In this document: one piece after another, positions 1 to 8,093 of the stretch | How the letters are laid out: the number at the start of each line of letters is the position of its first letter | Numbering within the stretch: position 1 is the first letter of the stretch | Assembly: GCA_964482585.1 (NCBI GenBank) | Contig: CAYZYO010000041.1 | Coordinates: 1-18,718 of the forward strand | DNA from: CAYZYO01 sp964482585 | Lineage (GTDB): Bacteria > Bacillota > Syntrophomonadia > Syntrophomonadales > Syntrophomonadaceae | Direction: 5' to 3' | Length of the DNA: 18,718 bases | Notes under the pieces: generated by a model | Database searches by the model: none | Told to the model about the DNA's origin: nothing | What the model saw: the letters and a program-made list of their open reading frames with translations, nothing else | Translations under genes and position numbers: made by a program

Positions 1-231
1 GAGGCGACTTCAGTCGCCGCCCTTTTACCCTGAATTCCTCTGGCTGATCGGCGACTGAAGTCGCCTCTACGGTATAAGATACCATAATATAAGAATTAAC
101 TGCAAAAAAGTAACATATTATAATTATTCCAGATACCTATCAAAACAAGAACCAAAAAATCTGCGTGAATCTTTATCCATCTGTGGTAAATCACTTCTTT
201 GTTTTCATTGGTCATTTTGTCCTCTGGGCAC
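1..231 (-). repeat. Dispersed intergenic repeat, inverted copy (double-hairpin core 1-70)
   Basis: Read on the minus strand, this stretch aligns along its length with 11621-11875. Shared blocks include GATTCACGCAGATTTTTTGG, TGTTTTGATAGG, GCAGTTAAT and GTAGAGGCGACTTCAGTCGC. The core at 1-70 has two small hairpins (GGCGACT-TC-AGTCGCC and GGCGACT-GA-AGTCGCC), themselves in inverted arrangement and separated by about 30 nt. The core is cut by the window edge, so its last few bases lie outside. No coding potential is seen here and no terminator is evident for the gene ending at 242. It is probably a non-autonomous repeat of the REP/MITE kind; this is inference, since no transposase is present. Confidence 0.8.
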
Positions 232-241
232 GACGGCTTAG

Positions 242-1591
242 TTAGCTTTTTTTATTAAATCCAGCAAGATAGATTCCATATTGTAGTGGTCTTCTGAATG
301 AATTCCTAACAATGCCCTTGGAGAATTCGGTTTCAGTTGTTTTCCTGGGTTTAGAGTTAACTTCGATTAACCATGGTTTGCCGTTTTTATCTACTCCGAT
401 GTCAAGTCCGAGTTCCCCGTAGATTTCATCACTTGCTTTTTCTAACGTACTAGCTATTTTTTTACATAATTCTTTGATTTCAATGTTTTTGGCCTTTATT
501 AGGTTCTGGCTTTTGTATAAATAACTGAAAACCTTTTTGCTTCTCTCAACCCTTCCACCACTGCTCAAATTTGATATACTGCTGCCTCGTGGAGCTACTC
601 TTACAAATTTTTTACCTATCTGCCATTCGCCCTGGAAATTCTTTTGAAATATTATGCGAATATCGAAAGGTGAACCTTTATAATTTGCTAGTTTAATACC
701 TTCTTGAACTATATAGGCTTTATTTCTCCTGGCTCCTTTAGTCTTTCTTATCAATTCGGAAACATCATTTGCCTTGCCTTTATACCGGCCTCTTCTATGA
801 ACTATATAATGCAGAACCCCGGATTTATCACGTCTAACTTTAATAATACCCCGCCCCAGGCTGCCATTATTTGGCTTTAAATACACTACTCGATACCTTT
901 TTAGCATTTCTTCTAAATTTTCCAGAGTTAACTGCATTGTCTCAGGAAGAAACGGCTCGAGTTCAGGCTCAGTTATTAACATCTGATAAACCTTCCATTT
1001 ATTAAGAAATGATGGATTAAAGAATTTTAAATAAGGCAGCTTCTTTAGCCTTTCTTTCGTACTCCTGGTAATTTTTCTGGATTCTGTAGTACGGCTGGCA
1101 ATCCTATTATATACTACGTCAGGAAGTGGGTAGATATTTGATATCCAAACCCCTTTATTCGGCATCGTCTGGCTGTAGGTATAGCCTCTCACAGTATTAT
1201 TAGCCCAATTAATTGAATGTGGGGTAAATACATAAATCTGAGAAGCTATTGTCTTACCTACATTACTCAAGTATATCAGTTCTGCCTGGATGCTCTTAGG
1301 GTCATATTCCTGTTTGTTGGGTATATGACTGGTTAGAATACCTATAATTGGCCCAATGTGAAGCATGTTTTCTGCTTCATCATAACGTATTTGCAGATGC
1401 CTGCGGTTGGGTAAACGTAACTTGCTTAAAAGCGAAGGGGAAAGCATATAGGTTTTAAGCCTGGTTTTTCTAACCACCAGCTGAGTGTTTACAACTATAT
1501 TACCAGCCCTGACTCTAATCTCCGGCTGCTTGGGAACACCCAATTTATCAACTAAAGCCCGCGAAAGATATATTTTTGCAGTTTTCTTCAT
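242..1591 (-). CDS. YheC/YheD family ATP-grasp, spore-coat-associated-type protein (copy 2)
   Basis: 449 residues. The N-terminal half carries the features of the YheC/YheD family: HIGPIIGIL near residues 78-86, a WISNIYPLPDVVYNR stretch at 149-163, and FFNPSFLNKWKVYQML at about 190-205. The C-terminal half is an ATP-grasp fold: YLKPNNGSLGRGIIKV at 237-252 is the nucleotide loop, DIRIIFQK at 310-317, and GLDIGVDKNGKPWLIEVNSKP at 395-415 contains the acidic and Asn metal/ATP ligands. Known family members are associated with the Bacillus endospore coat; the ligated substrate is not known. The ATG start is supported by AGAGAGG seven bases upstream. It lies 20 bp downstream of a paralog with the same predicted length, so the two are probably co-transcribed. 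Confidence 0.88.
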   Translation of the reverse strand: MKKTAKIYLSRALVDKLGVPKQPEIRVRAGNIVVNTQLVVRKTRLKTYMLSPSLLSKLRLPNRRHLQIRYDEAENMLHIGPIIGILTSHIPNKQEYDPKSIQAELIYLSNVGKTIASQIYVFTPHSINWANNTVRGYTYSQTMPNKGVWISNIYPLPDVVYNRIASRTTESRKITRSTKERLKKLPYLKFFNPSFLNKWKVYQMLITEPELEPFLPETMQLTLENLEEMLKRYRVVYLKPNNGSLGRGIIKVRRDKSGVLHYIVHRRGRYKGKANDVSELIRKTKGARRNKAYIVQEGIKLANYKGSPFDIRIIFQKNFQGEWQIGKKFVRVAPRGSSISNLSSGGRVERSKKVFSYLYKSQNLIKAKNIEIKELCKKIASTLEKASDEIYGELGLDIGVDKNGKPWLIEVNSKPRKTTETEFSKGIVRNSFRRPLQYGIYLAGFNKKS

Positions 1592-1611
1592 ATGTTAACC
1601 TCTCTTTATGT

Positions 1612-2961
1612 TTAGAATCCGGCTAGATATCTGGCATATAGCACGGGGGACTGAACTGATTGCCTACGTATCTGCTTTTTACCTATTAAAGTAAAAACCT
1701 GACGACCCGGTCTCAAATTAGCTTCTATAAACCAGACTTTACCCTGTTTATCAATTCCAATATCTATTCCCATTTCTCCGGCCTTCCCAATTGAGTCCTC
1801 TAGAGTCCTTGCTGCTTCCAGAGCAACGAATTTTATTGATTCTATTATTTCTATTCTCTGATCTTCACTGGCAAAATTTCTTTTTAGTATCCCTTCAATT
1901 TTTTTGCCGCTGCCACCGGTAGAGATATTACTGGTAATAGACCCATGTCTACCTACCCGGCAGGCCATTCCAGTAATTCCCCAACTGCCTGTAGAGTCTT
2001 TTTGAACCAGTATTCTGACATCTAAGATATTGCCTTTAGACCTTATGAGATTTATCTGTTTTTGGATAATATATTTCCTTCGTCCCATCATTCGCCTTAA
2101 AGAACTGCGCAGATTAACCAGGCTGGATGCACTACCCTTGTGTAATTGATTATTCATCTGATACTGGTAATGATAGTTAGATGCTCCTTGTTTCCTGATT
2201 TTTATTATGTTTTTTCCCTGGGAACCAGCAACCGGTTTTAAGTAAACAGCCCGGTGCTTATTAATCATGTTATTAATCTGCTGGGAGTTTTTAACCAACT
2301 TGGTCTCTGGTATATAAGGAATTAACCTGGGATTCTTAATAATTATTTGGTGGGTTTTCCATTTCCCTATTAAAGGAGGGTTAATAAATTTTACGCCTTT
2401 TTTAGCTAATTTTTTTCTAATATTCAGTTTTGAATAAGAATAGGCTTTTTCGCGGGGGTATACCACATCAGGTAATGGACATACTGCTTTTCTCCATCCA
2501 TTTTTTCCATACTTATATCCATAAATTATATTTTTATTCCAATTAATACTGTATGGACTGAAAGCAAAACATATTTCGCCTAACCTGCGACCGGACATTA
2601 ATACCTGGCTGATAAAATAGCTTTGTCCTCCAAATGGTTTTCCGGTCTGGTTAAATACTTCGGCCATTATTCCTACTACCGGCCCAATATGAATTACACT
2701 TCCATCACACCGGATACCATATTTGCTGCCAGATCGTAGAAACATCCTCCTGGTAAGTCCTGCGCTTAATCTAATACTATTTTCATTCTTAAGCGAATCA
2801 CTGATTCTTAATTCCAGGTCTTTATTATACTGTCCAACATAGACCGTCACCTTTTCCTTGTTTACTAATCCTAGATATCCTGCCATATATCTTGATATCA
2901 AAATAACATTTCCTTTCAATCCATAGTGTGATATTACCGTAACCAATTTTGTTTCATTCAT
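1612..2961 (-). CDS. YheC/YheD family ATP-grasp, spore-coat-associated-type protein (copy 1)
   Basis: 449 residues from the chosen start. An upstream in-frame ATG at 2994 would add 11 residues, but GGTGGAG sits eight bases before the ATG at 2961, and that start gives exactly the length of the downstream paralog. Family landmarks: HIGPVVGIM near 91-99, CPLPDVVYPR at 161-170, an ATP-grasp loop YLKPVAGSQGKNIIKI at 240-255, LDVRILVQK at 313-321, and MGIDIGIDKQGKVWFIEANLRP at about 397-418. The two copies share architecture but have diverged widely, so they look like an old duplication. An ATAATATG on the plus strand at 2995-3002 reads as CATATTAT on the minus strand and resembles a sporulation sigma-E -10. 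No convincing -35 accompanies it, so sporulation control is only a suggestion. Confidence 0.88.
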   Translation of the reverse strand: MNETKLVTVISHYGLKGNVILISRYMAGYLGLVNKEKVTVYVGQYNKDLELRISDSLKNENSIRLSAGLTRRMFLRSGSKYGIRCDGSVIHIGPVVGIMAEVFNQTGKPFGGQSYFISQVLMSGRRLGEICFAFSPYSINWNKNIIYGYKYGKNGWRKAVCPLPDVVYPREKAYSYSKLNIRKKLAKKGVKFINPPLIGKWKTHQIIIKNPRLIPYIPETKLVKNSQQINNMINKHRAVYLKPVAGSQGKNIIKIRKQGASNYHYQYQMNNQLHKGSASSLVNLRSSLRRMMGRRKYIIQKQINLIRSKGNILDVRILVQKDSTGSWGITGMACRVGRHGSITSNISTGGSGKKIEGILKRNFASEDQRIEIIESIKFVALEAARTLEDSIGKAGEMGIDIGIDKQGKVWFIEANLRPGRQVFTLIGKKQIRRQSVQSPVLYARYLAGF

Positions 2962-3060
2962 ATCTTTATCTCCACCATTATATTTTTGTATCATATAATA
3001 TGAATCTAGTTCCTTCTTTGCTATTATTAATGTTACATTGTTAACAGCTGTAGTATTTTT

Positions 3061-3089
3061 TTGTCAATATAGATAAAAGCTATTATATT
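3061..3089 (+). promoter_or_regulatory. Candidate sigma-A-type promoter for the DUF523/PP-loop operon
   Basis: TTGTCA at 3061-3066 and TATATT at 3084-3089 are 17 bp apart, which is good consensus spacing. A start point about seven bases after the -10 would fall just past the AGGAG at 3091-3095 and give a nearly leaderless mRNA. Either the message starts slightly earlier or another promoter is used, hence the low confidence. Confidence 0.3.
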
Positions 3090-3105
3090 AAGGAGATGAT
3101 TGTTC

Positions 3106-3588
3106 ATGTACTTGATAAGTGCCTGTTTATGCGGAATAAACTGCAAATATAACGGTGGCAATAACTATCATCCATATTTCCAAAAACTACTGCATGAAAA
3201 TAAAGTTGTTCCAGTATGCCCTGAAGATTTAGGTGGACTTCCAACCCCAAGAACTCCATGTGAAATATATGCCGGCGGCGGGGAGGCTGTACTTAAAGGG
3301 CATAATAAGGTAATCAATAAAGATGGCATAGATGTAACCAGCAACTTCCTAAAAGGAGCATACAAAACATTAACTTTAGCCCAGAATTCAGGTATTAAAA
3401 TGGCTATACTTAAAAGCCGGAGCCCTTCATGTGGCGTAGGTCAAATATATGATGGCAGCTTCAATTCAATATTAATACCTGGTGATGGTGTAACTACTGC
3501 ACTATTAAAAAAATGCGGTTTTACAGTCATAAGTGATGAATGTTATTTAAAAAATGCTAATGGGGTGAATGAATTTGAAAGCAGTTAG
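3106..3588 (+). CDS. DUF523 family protein (TudS-like Fe-S desulfidase candidate)
   Basis: 160 residues. The ATG at 3106 is preferred over an in-frame TTG at 3100, because AGGAG (3091-3095) is ten bases before the ATG but only four before the TTG. Family hallmarks are all present: ISACLCGINCKYNGG at 4-18, VPVCPEDLGGLPTPRTPCEI at 35-54, DVTSNFLKGA at 76-85 and ILKSRSPSCGVGQIYDGSF at 101-119. Conserved cysteines are Cys7/9/13, Cys38 and Cys109. Characterised DUF523 members (TudS) carry a [4Fe-4S] cluster and remove sulfur from thiouracil-type compounds; that role is inferred here. The 3' end overlaps the next gene by 20 bp, which implies translational coupling with a PP-loop ATPase. Confidence 0.9.
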   Translation: MYLISACLCGINCKYNGGNNYHPYFQKLLHENKVVPVCPEDLGGLPTPRTPCEIYAGGGEAVLKGHNKVINKDGIDVTSNFLKGAYKTLTLAQNSGIKMAILKSRSPSCGVGQIYDGSFNSILIPGDGVTTALLKKCGFTVISDECYLKNANGVNEFESS

Positions 3589-4558
3589 TCTTTTCTCTGG
3601 AGGTTTAGACTCACAGCTGGCGGTACAATTAATAAAAGAACAGAACATTAAAGTAATTGGGGTACATTTTACCAGTCCTTTTTTCGAGGGTTATGATGCT
3701 GCACTCCAGGCCGCTGATAAGCTGGGAATAGATTTAAATCGAATTAATGTTGGTCAGGAATACATAGATACTGTCTTAAAAAACCCGGTATACGGCTACG
3801 GCCGAAATTTTAATCCATGCATAGATTGTCACGCATTCATGCTCAATAAAGCCGGTAGGTACATGCAGGAAATCGATGCTTCTTTTCTAATAAGCGGAGA
3901 AGTTGTGGGCCAGAGACCTATGAGCCAGAATAAATCTTCCCTTAATGCAGTAGATAAATTATCTGGATTCAGGGGATTAATAGTAAGACCACTTTCAGCA
4001 AAACTTCTACCAATCTCCATTCCCGAAAGTGAAGGTTGGATTGACCGGGATAGGCTATTAAATATCAGTGGAAGAGGTAGAAAGCAGCAGATAGAATTAG
4101 CAAAAAAATACTCTATTCAGGATTACCCTACTCCTGCCGGGGGTTGTTTACTGACTGAAGCTGGTTTTGCCAGGAGATTGAGGAAGGTTATGGAACTAAA
4201 TCCAAACACTGAATCAGAAAACTTAGACATATTAAAAACTGGAAGGCATTTTTACCTGGATTCTAATCTGCTGGTTGTCGGTCGCAATCATACAGAAAAC
4301 TTAAAACTGCAGCAGGCAACCTTAAAAAAGGACTCTCTCTTTAAGGTACTTGATTATCCAGGTCCTCTAGGGCTTTTACGCTCAAATGGCAACCCGGAAT
4401 TAGAGACTCTAAAAAAAGCTGCTGCAGTTGTAGCCCGTTACAGTGATGCCAGAATGGAACAAATATGCAGGGTCAAGATATACCGATCAGATGAAAGAAT
4501 AGTGAATATTCTTGAGATAAAACCCCTTACTCCTGAAGAAACCCCCCGGAGCATTTGA
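3569..4558 (+). CDS. PP-loop ATPase, tRNA-thiolation type, with NFACT-R/DUF814-like C terminus
   Basis: 329 residues. The N-terminal PP-loop SGGLDS (10-15) binds ATP and adenylates a substrate in MnmA, ThiI and TtuA-type enzymes. A CxxC (Cys84, Cys87 in NPCIDCHAF) and a third cysteine in TPAGGCLL (Cys193) could carry persulfide or an Fe-S cluster, as in related tRNA thiolases. The segment around 223-243 (TGRHFYLDSNLLVVGRNHTE) resembles the DUF814/NFACT-R RNA-binding fold. Such proteins are often annotated loosely as tRNA 2-thiouridylases, but the RNA target is not established. The ATG at 3569 is nearly on top of GGGGTG (3562-3567); a TTG at 3575 is seven bases from it and may be the real start, removing two residues. 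Coupled to the upstream DUF523 gene. Confidence 0.82.
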   Translation: MNLKAVSLFSGGLDSQLAVQLIKEQNIKVIGVHFTSPFFEGYDAALQAADKLGIDLNRINVGQEYIDTVLKNPVYGYGRNFNPCIDCHAFMLNKAGRYMQEIDASFLISGEVVGQRPMSQNKSSLNAVDKLSGFRGLIVRPLSAKLLPISIPESEGWIDRDRLLNISGRGRKQQIELAKKYSIQDYPTPAGGCLLTEAGFARRLRKVMELNPNTESENLDILKTGRHFYLDSNLLVVGRNHTENLKLQQATLKKDSLFKVLDYPGPLGLLRSNGNPELETLKKAAAVVARYSDARMEQICRVKIYRSDERIVNILEIKPLTPEETPRSI

Positions 4559-4574
4559 GAAATAATTAAAACTT

Positions 4575-4607
4575 AAACCCGCGGAATCAAATTGATCCCG
4601 CGGGTTT
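4575..4607. terminator. Bidirectional hairpin between convergent genes
   Basis: AAACCCGCGG pairs with CCGCGGGTTT (10 bp), and the interior continues as ATCAA/TTGAT around a single A with one mismatch. It follows the PP-loop gene by 16 bp and covers the stop and last codons of the opposing SGNH hydrolase gene, so it can serve both. T-runs are short, so efficiency is uncertain. Confidence 0.75.
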
Positions 4608-5153
4608 GAAAATACTCAAGTCTATCTGGGCAAACATCTCTATATAGCCCTGTACAGTCGGATGCCCACCGTCAGCAAGCAGCAGTTCACTTCTAACCTT
4701 CCCCTTTTCATTATAAAAAGCCCGGTGAAACTCAATAATATCAAGTCCTTTTTCATCGGCCAAGGTCTTTATCCAGCTGCGAATTCTCTGTATAAGCTTC
4801 TCCCATTCAGGAACATCTACAGCAGTCGGCAGACCCAGGATTACCTTGATATTCTCTTGTAGGGCTTTTTCCAACATAGTGCGAATATTAAAGGTAATAC
4901 GGTCAAAAGACTCCCCACATATAACATCATTAATTCCACCCATAAGTATTAAGTGAGTTGGTTGATGATTAAGTACTGCTCTATCAAATCGTCTTGCCAT
5001 ATCAGAAGTCGTATTGCCATTTATACCCATGTTAATAACTTCCCCGGCAACCGCTTCATCAAGCATGTTTACCCAGGAAACTTGAGGCCCCCAGGGGAAA
5101 CCATAGGTTATGCTATCTCCCAGGCAAACAATTTTTAACCTATTAGCTGTCAT
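4587..5153 (-). CDS. SGNH/GDSL-family hydrolase (lipase/acylesterase-like)
   Basis: 188 residues. All four SGNH blocks are visible: GDSITYG with nucleophile Ser14, NMGINGNTT with the oxyanion Gly, GGIND at 72-76 with Asn75, and DGGHPT with Asp161/His164 completing the triad. No signal peptide is apparent, so the enzyme is probably cytoplasmic. The substrate is unknown; the family includes esterases, thioesterases and carbohydrate deacetylases. The ATG start has GGGGAATT upstream. It begins 12 bp after the end of the UPF0182 gene, so the two form an operon. The last residues are encoded inside the terminator hairpin. Confidence 0.85.
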   Translation of the reverse strand: MTANRLKIVCLGDSITYGFPWGPQVSWVNMLDEAVAGEVINMGINGNTTSDMARRFDRAVLNHQPTHLILMGGINDVICGESFDRITFNIRTMLEKALQENIKVILGLPTAVDVPEWEKLIQRIRSWIKTLADEKGLDIIEFHRAFYNEKGKVRSELLLADGGHPTVQGYIEMFAQIDLSIFKPAGSI

Positions 5154-5165
5154 CTCTAAATTCCC

Positions 5166-7913
5166 CTATTGTATAATCTTTTCCAATTCATTTATTACAT
5201 CATTTAATTTCTGAATATTTTCGCCATATCCTGCCCAATCCCCATCTCTTAATAATTGGTTAGCCCGGTCATAATACTGCCTGGCCTGTTTAGCCAGCTG
5301 CTCGATATCACCGCCACTGATTTCACCACCAACACCTGGATCGGTATCACCATTATCCGGGGCAATACCTGTACGTTCACCAAATATAGCCGTAAGGGCT
5401 CTATCCAGGCTGGATTCCATTACTATCTTATTACCGAAAGCAGCAATGACCTGCTTTAATTCCGGTAATTTGCTGTTATCGGCCTGCAGGTAGAGTGGCT
5501 CAATATACAGAATTGAATTATTCATTGGTATTACCAGCAGGTTACCTCTATAGACACCTGAGCCTTGCTGGTTCCATAGACTAAGTTTTTGAGATATCTC
5601 TGTATCCTGGTTTATCCTTGACTCTATCTGCTGGGGCCCATAAATAGTTTTCTTTTTAGGAAAACTATATACCAGCATATTTCCATAATTGTCACCATCC
5701 ATACGGGCACACATCCACCCGATCATATTCAACCTGCTCTTGGGGGTAAATGGAAGCATGAGAATATACTCTTCTTTTTCTTCACCCGGCAGATTCATGA
5801 TTATATAATATGGTTCCATAGGCTGCTGTTCATTTTGTACTATTTCATTAGGAACCAGCCAGGGGTCTTCCTGGTTGTAAAAAACATTAGGATCTGTCAT
5901 ATGGAAAATCCTAAACATAGATGCCTGGACAGAGAAGATATCTACCGGATACCTTATATGAGCTTTCAGCCCTGCAGGCATATCCTCTAATGGCTGGTAG
6001 AGTCCAGGGAAAATTTTATCATAGGTCTTAATTATAGGATCAGATGCATCAGCTATATAGAAATTTAATTCTCCGGTATAAGCATCACAGGTTACTTTCA
6101 CCGAATTTCTTATATAGTTGTTCCCATTCTGATCGAAGGGTTCAGAATAGGGATAGCTACTGGAAACCGTATAGGCATCAAGCATCCAATAGAGTTTTTC
6201 ATCATCAGTATTAACTACTATATAAGGATCACTGTCAAAAGTCAGATATGGTGCAATTTTTTTGGTTCGTTCTATTATATTGCGATTCATCAGTATCTGG
6301 CTTTCATTAGTTATTTCAGAAGACAACATCATTTTATAGTCCCTTAAAACCCAGCTAAAAATAAACCGGTTAACAAATGAATTAATCTTTATCCCTTTAG
6401 TTCCTTCATATTCTGTAAAAATATTACTTTCACCCATGGGGTAGTCAAATTCTTTCTGCTTGGTATTGACAACAACATATGCATTAGTCTTTTCTCCAAA
6501 ATATATTTCCGGGCTTTTTACTTTTAAATCGGTACTAAATACCGGAGGAATATCCTTTATAAAGAAACTGGGAAAACCCTCTTCTGCTATTTCATTTACC
6601 GGACTGGCTACGATTCCATAACCATGAGTATACATTAAGCGCTGATTAATCCACTGCTGGGGAACTTCCCCTTGATCAATCTCCCTGGCTGATAGCATTA
6701 ATTGCCTGTATTCACCATCAATAACATATCTATCAATATCTACATCATTAAATATATAATAGGGCCGCAGTTCCTGTAAATTTTTATAAGTAGTCCTTAA
6801 AGGCTGCCAGTCCCACAGCCGTATATTATCAATAGTAGGCTGGTTATCGGCACTGTTTATATTCAGCTCATAATCTATTTCATAATTCTCGTTTTGCACT
6901 TTATCAAGCCTATATGCTTCACGGGTAAATTTAATAGCATTTTCTATATAGGGTGTTTCTTTATTAAATTCATTAGGCTGAACGACAAGCTTCTGCAGCA
7001 CAGTTGGGTAAATGCCACTTAACACAACTGCTACAACCAACCAGGCTCCAATACTTATTAATATCCAGTTTAATTTTTTTATGAACAAATTAACTAAAAT
7101 AATCGCAGCTACAACAAGTGATATTATAATTAAAACTTTATACGCCAATAATCTGGCATATATGTCGGAGTATGTAGCACCATGAACAATTCCTGTGGAA
7201 GAAAAGAGAATATCATATGAAGCCAGCCTGTATCCCCATGCTTTGAGAGCAAAAATGGCTGCTATCAAAACTGCCAGGTGACTCTTAGCAAATGTAAAAT
7301 GCTTCCAATCGCCAAAAATAATGTTGGTAGAAGAATTAATAGCATATATTACTCCAGCAAATAATGTAACCAGCACCAGGGCAAACATTAACATGCTGTA
7401 AATGAAATTGTAAAAGGTTAAATTAAAAAAGTAAAAGCCGATATCTTTATTAAAAATGGGATCTGCTGTCCCCACTAAAACTCTATTTATAAATTGCTGA
7501 ACAGTTATCCAGTTATCAGAGACAGCTGAGCTGACCATTAATGCACCAATAATACTTGCTCCAAGAAATATCCAGCGTGCTGTTTTTCCCAGTAAAAAAT
7601 CTCTCCACGGTGATTTTTCTTCATTAAGATAAATAATCTCCCGGCCTTCTTCATTGTCCTGAGGCCTGTCATCTTTAGGTCCCAGGTGTTTTCTCGTAAA
7701 CTCCAGGTTGATATAAAATAGTAGAAAACTAAGTACAAAGACTATTACATAAAGACCAATCTTATTTAAGAGAATAATTGAAAACACATTGGAAAAGCCT
7801 ATTGAACCAAACCACATCCATTCAGCATATAGAGCAAAGAACAAGGTTAACAAAAGCAAAAGCGCTAATATAATAACCCACTTTATACTCCTACTCTGCG
7901 ATCTTTTTGGCAT
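5166..7913 (-). CDS. UPF0182 family integral membrane protein (COG1615/PF03699)
   Basis: 915 residues, the usual length for the family. The N-terminal third contains seven predicted membrane helices, starting with WVIILALLLLLTLFFALYAE near residues 12-31 and ending with the helix at about 281-304 that runs into SGIYPTVLQK. A long extracytoplasmic domain follows, with NEFNKETPYIENAIKFTREA just after the last helix. Near the end, a Gly/Asp-rich linker (about residues 860-875) leads into a helical, coiled-coil-like tail. The ATG is preceded by AAAGGAGG six bases upstream. The family has no assigned biochemical function. The downstream SGNH hydrolase, 12 bp away, is a possible functional partner. 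Confidence 0.92.
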   Translation of the reverse strand: MPKRSQSRSIKWVIILALLLLLTLFFALYAEWMWFGSIGFSNVFSIILLNKIGLYVIVFVLSFLLFYINLEFTRKHLGPKDDRPQDNEEGREIIYLNEEKSPWRDFLLGKTARWIFLGASIIGALMVSSAVSDNWITVQQFINRVLVGTADPIFNKDIGFYFFNLTFYNFIYSMLMFALVLVTLFAGVIYAINSSTNIIFGDWKHFTFAKSHLAVLIAAIFALKAWGYRLASYDILFSSTGIVHGATYSDIYARLLAYKVLIIISLVVAAIILVNLFIKKLNWILISIGAWLVVAVVLSGIYPTVLQKLVVQPNEFNKETPYIENAIKFTREAYRLDKVQNENYEIDYELNINSADNQPTIDNIRLWDWQPLRTTYKNLQELRPYYIFNDVDIDRYVIDGEYRQLMLSAREIDQGEVPQQWINQRLMYTHGYGIVASPVNEIAEEGFPSFFIKDIPPVFSTDLKVKSPEIYFGEKTNAYVVVNTKQKEFDYPMGESNIFTEYEGTKGIKINSFVNRFIFSWVLRDYKMMLSSEITNESQILMNRNIIERTKKIAPYLTFDSDPYIVVNTDDEKLYWMLDAYTVSSSYPYSEPFDQNGNNYIRNSVKVTCDAYTGELNFYIADASDPIIKTYDKIFPGLYQPLEDMPAGLKAHIRYPVDIFSVQASMFRIFHMTDPNVFYNQEDPWLVPNEIVQNEQQPMEPYYIIMNLPGEEKEEYILMLPFTPKSRLNMIGWMCARMDGDNYGNMLVYSFPKKKTIYGPQQIESRINQDTEISQKLSLWNQQGSGVYRGNLLVIPMNNSILYIEPLYLQADNSKLPELKQVIAAFGNKIVMESSLDRALTAIFGERTGIAPDNGDTDPGVGGEISGGDIEQLAKQARQYYDRANQLLRDGDWAGYGENIQKLNDVINELEKIIQ

Positions 7914-8064
7914 TAGAAACCTCCTTTAAATATATCCGTAAATAAGCAGCCTACCATCAGCTTACAATATTACAGATGGTCAAACGATGGCTTTTTAGGT
8001 TGCAGTCTTTTTCTATTTAAAATACACCAAAACAAAGTATAATACTCCTCCCTCCATATTTCAT

Positions 8065-8090
8065 ACTTTCCACTTTCCAACTTTCCAACT
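8065..8090. repeat. Short tandem array of ACTTTCCA units
   Basis: Three contiguous copies (ACTTTCC, ACTTTCCA, ACTTTCCA) plus ACT. On the minus strand it reads as GTTGGAAA units, reminiscent of the GTTGGTCG octamers at 18348-18379. It lies just after the stop of the ABC-class ATPase. The gap 7914-8093 holds no gene. It must contain the promoter of the UPF0182 gene, but no consensus box is clear. A possible leader stem is ACCATC/GATGGT around 7950-7980. Confidence 0.6.
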
Positions 8091-8093
8091 ATT

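Noticed and set aside
2962..2994. Longer start for the first YheC/YheD gene
   Set aside because: The upstream ATG has no ribosome binding site, whereas GGTGGAG fits the ATG at 2961 and gives a length equal to the paralog.
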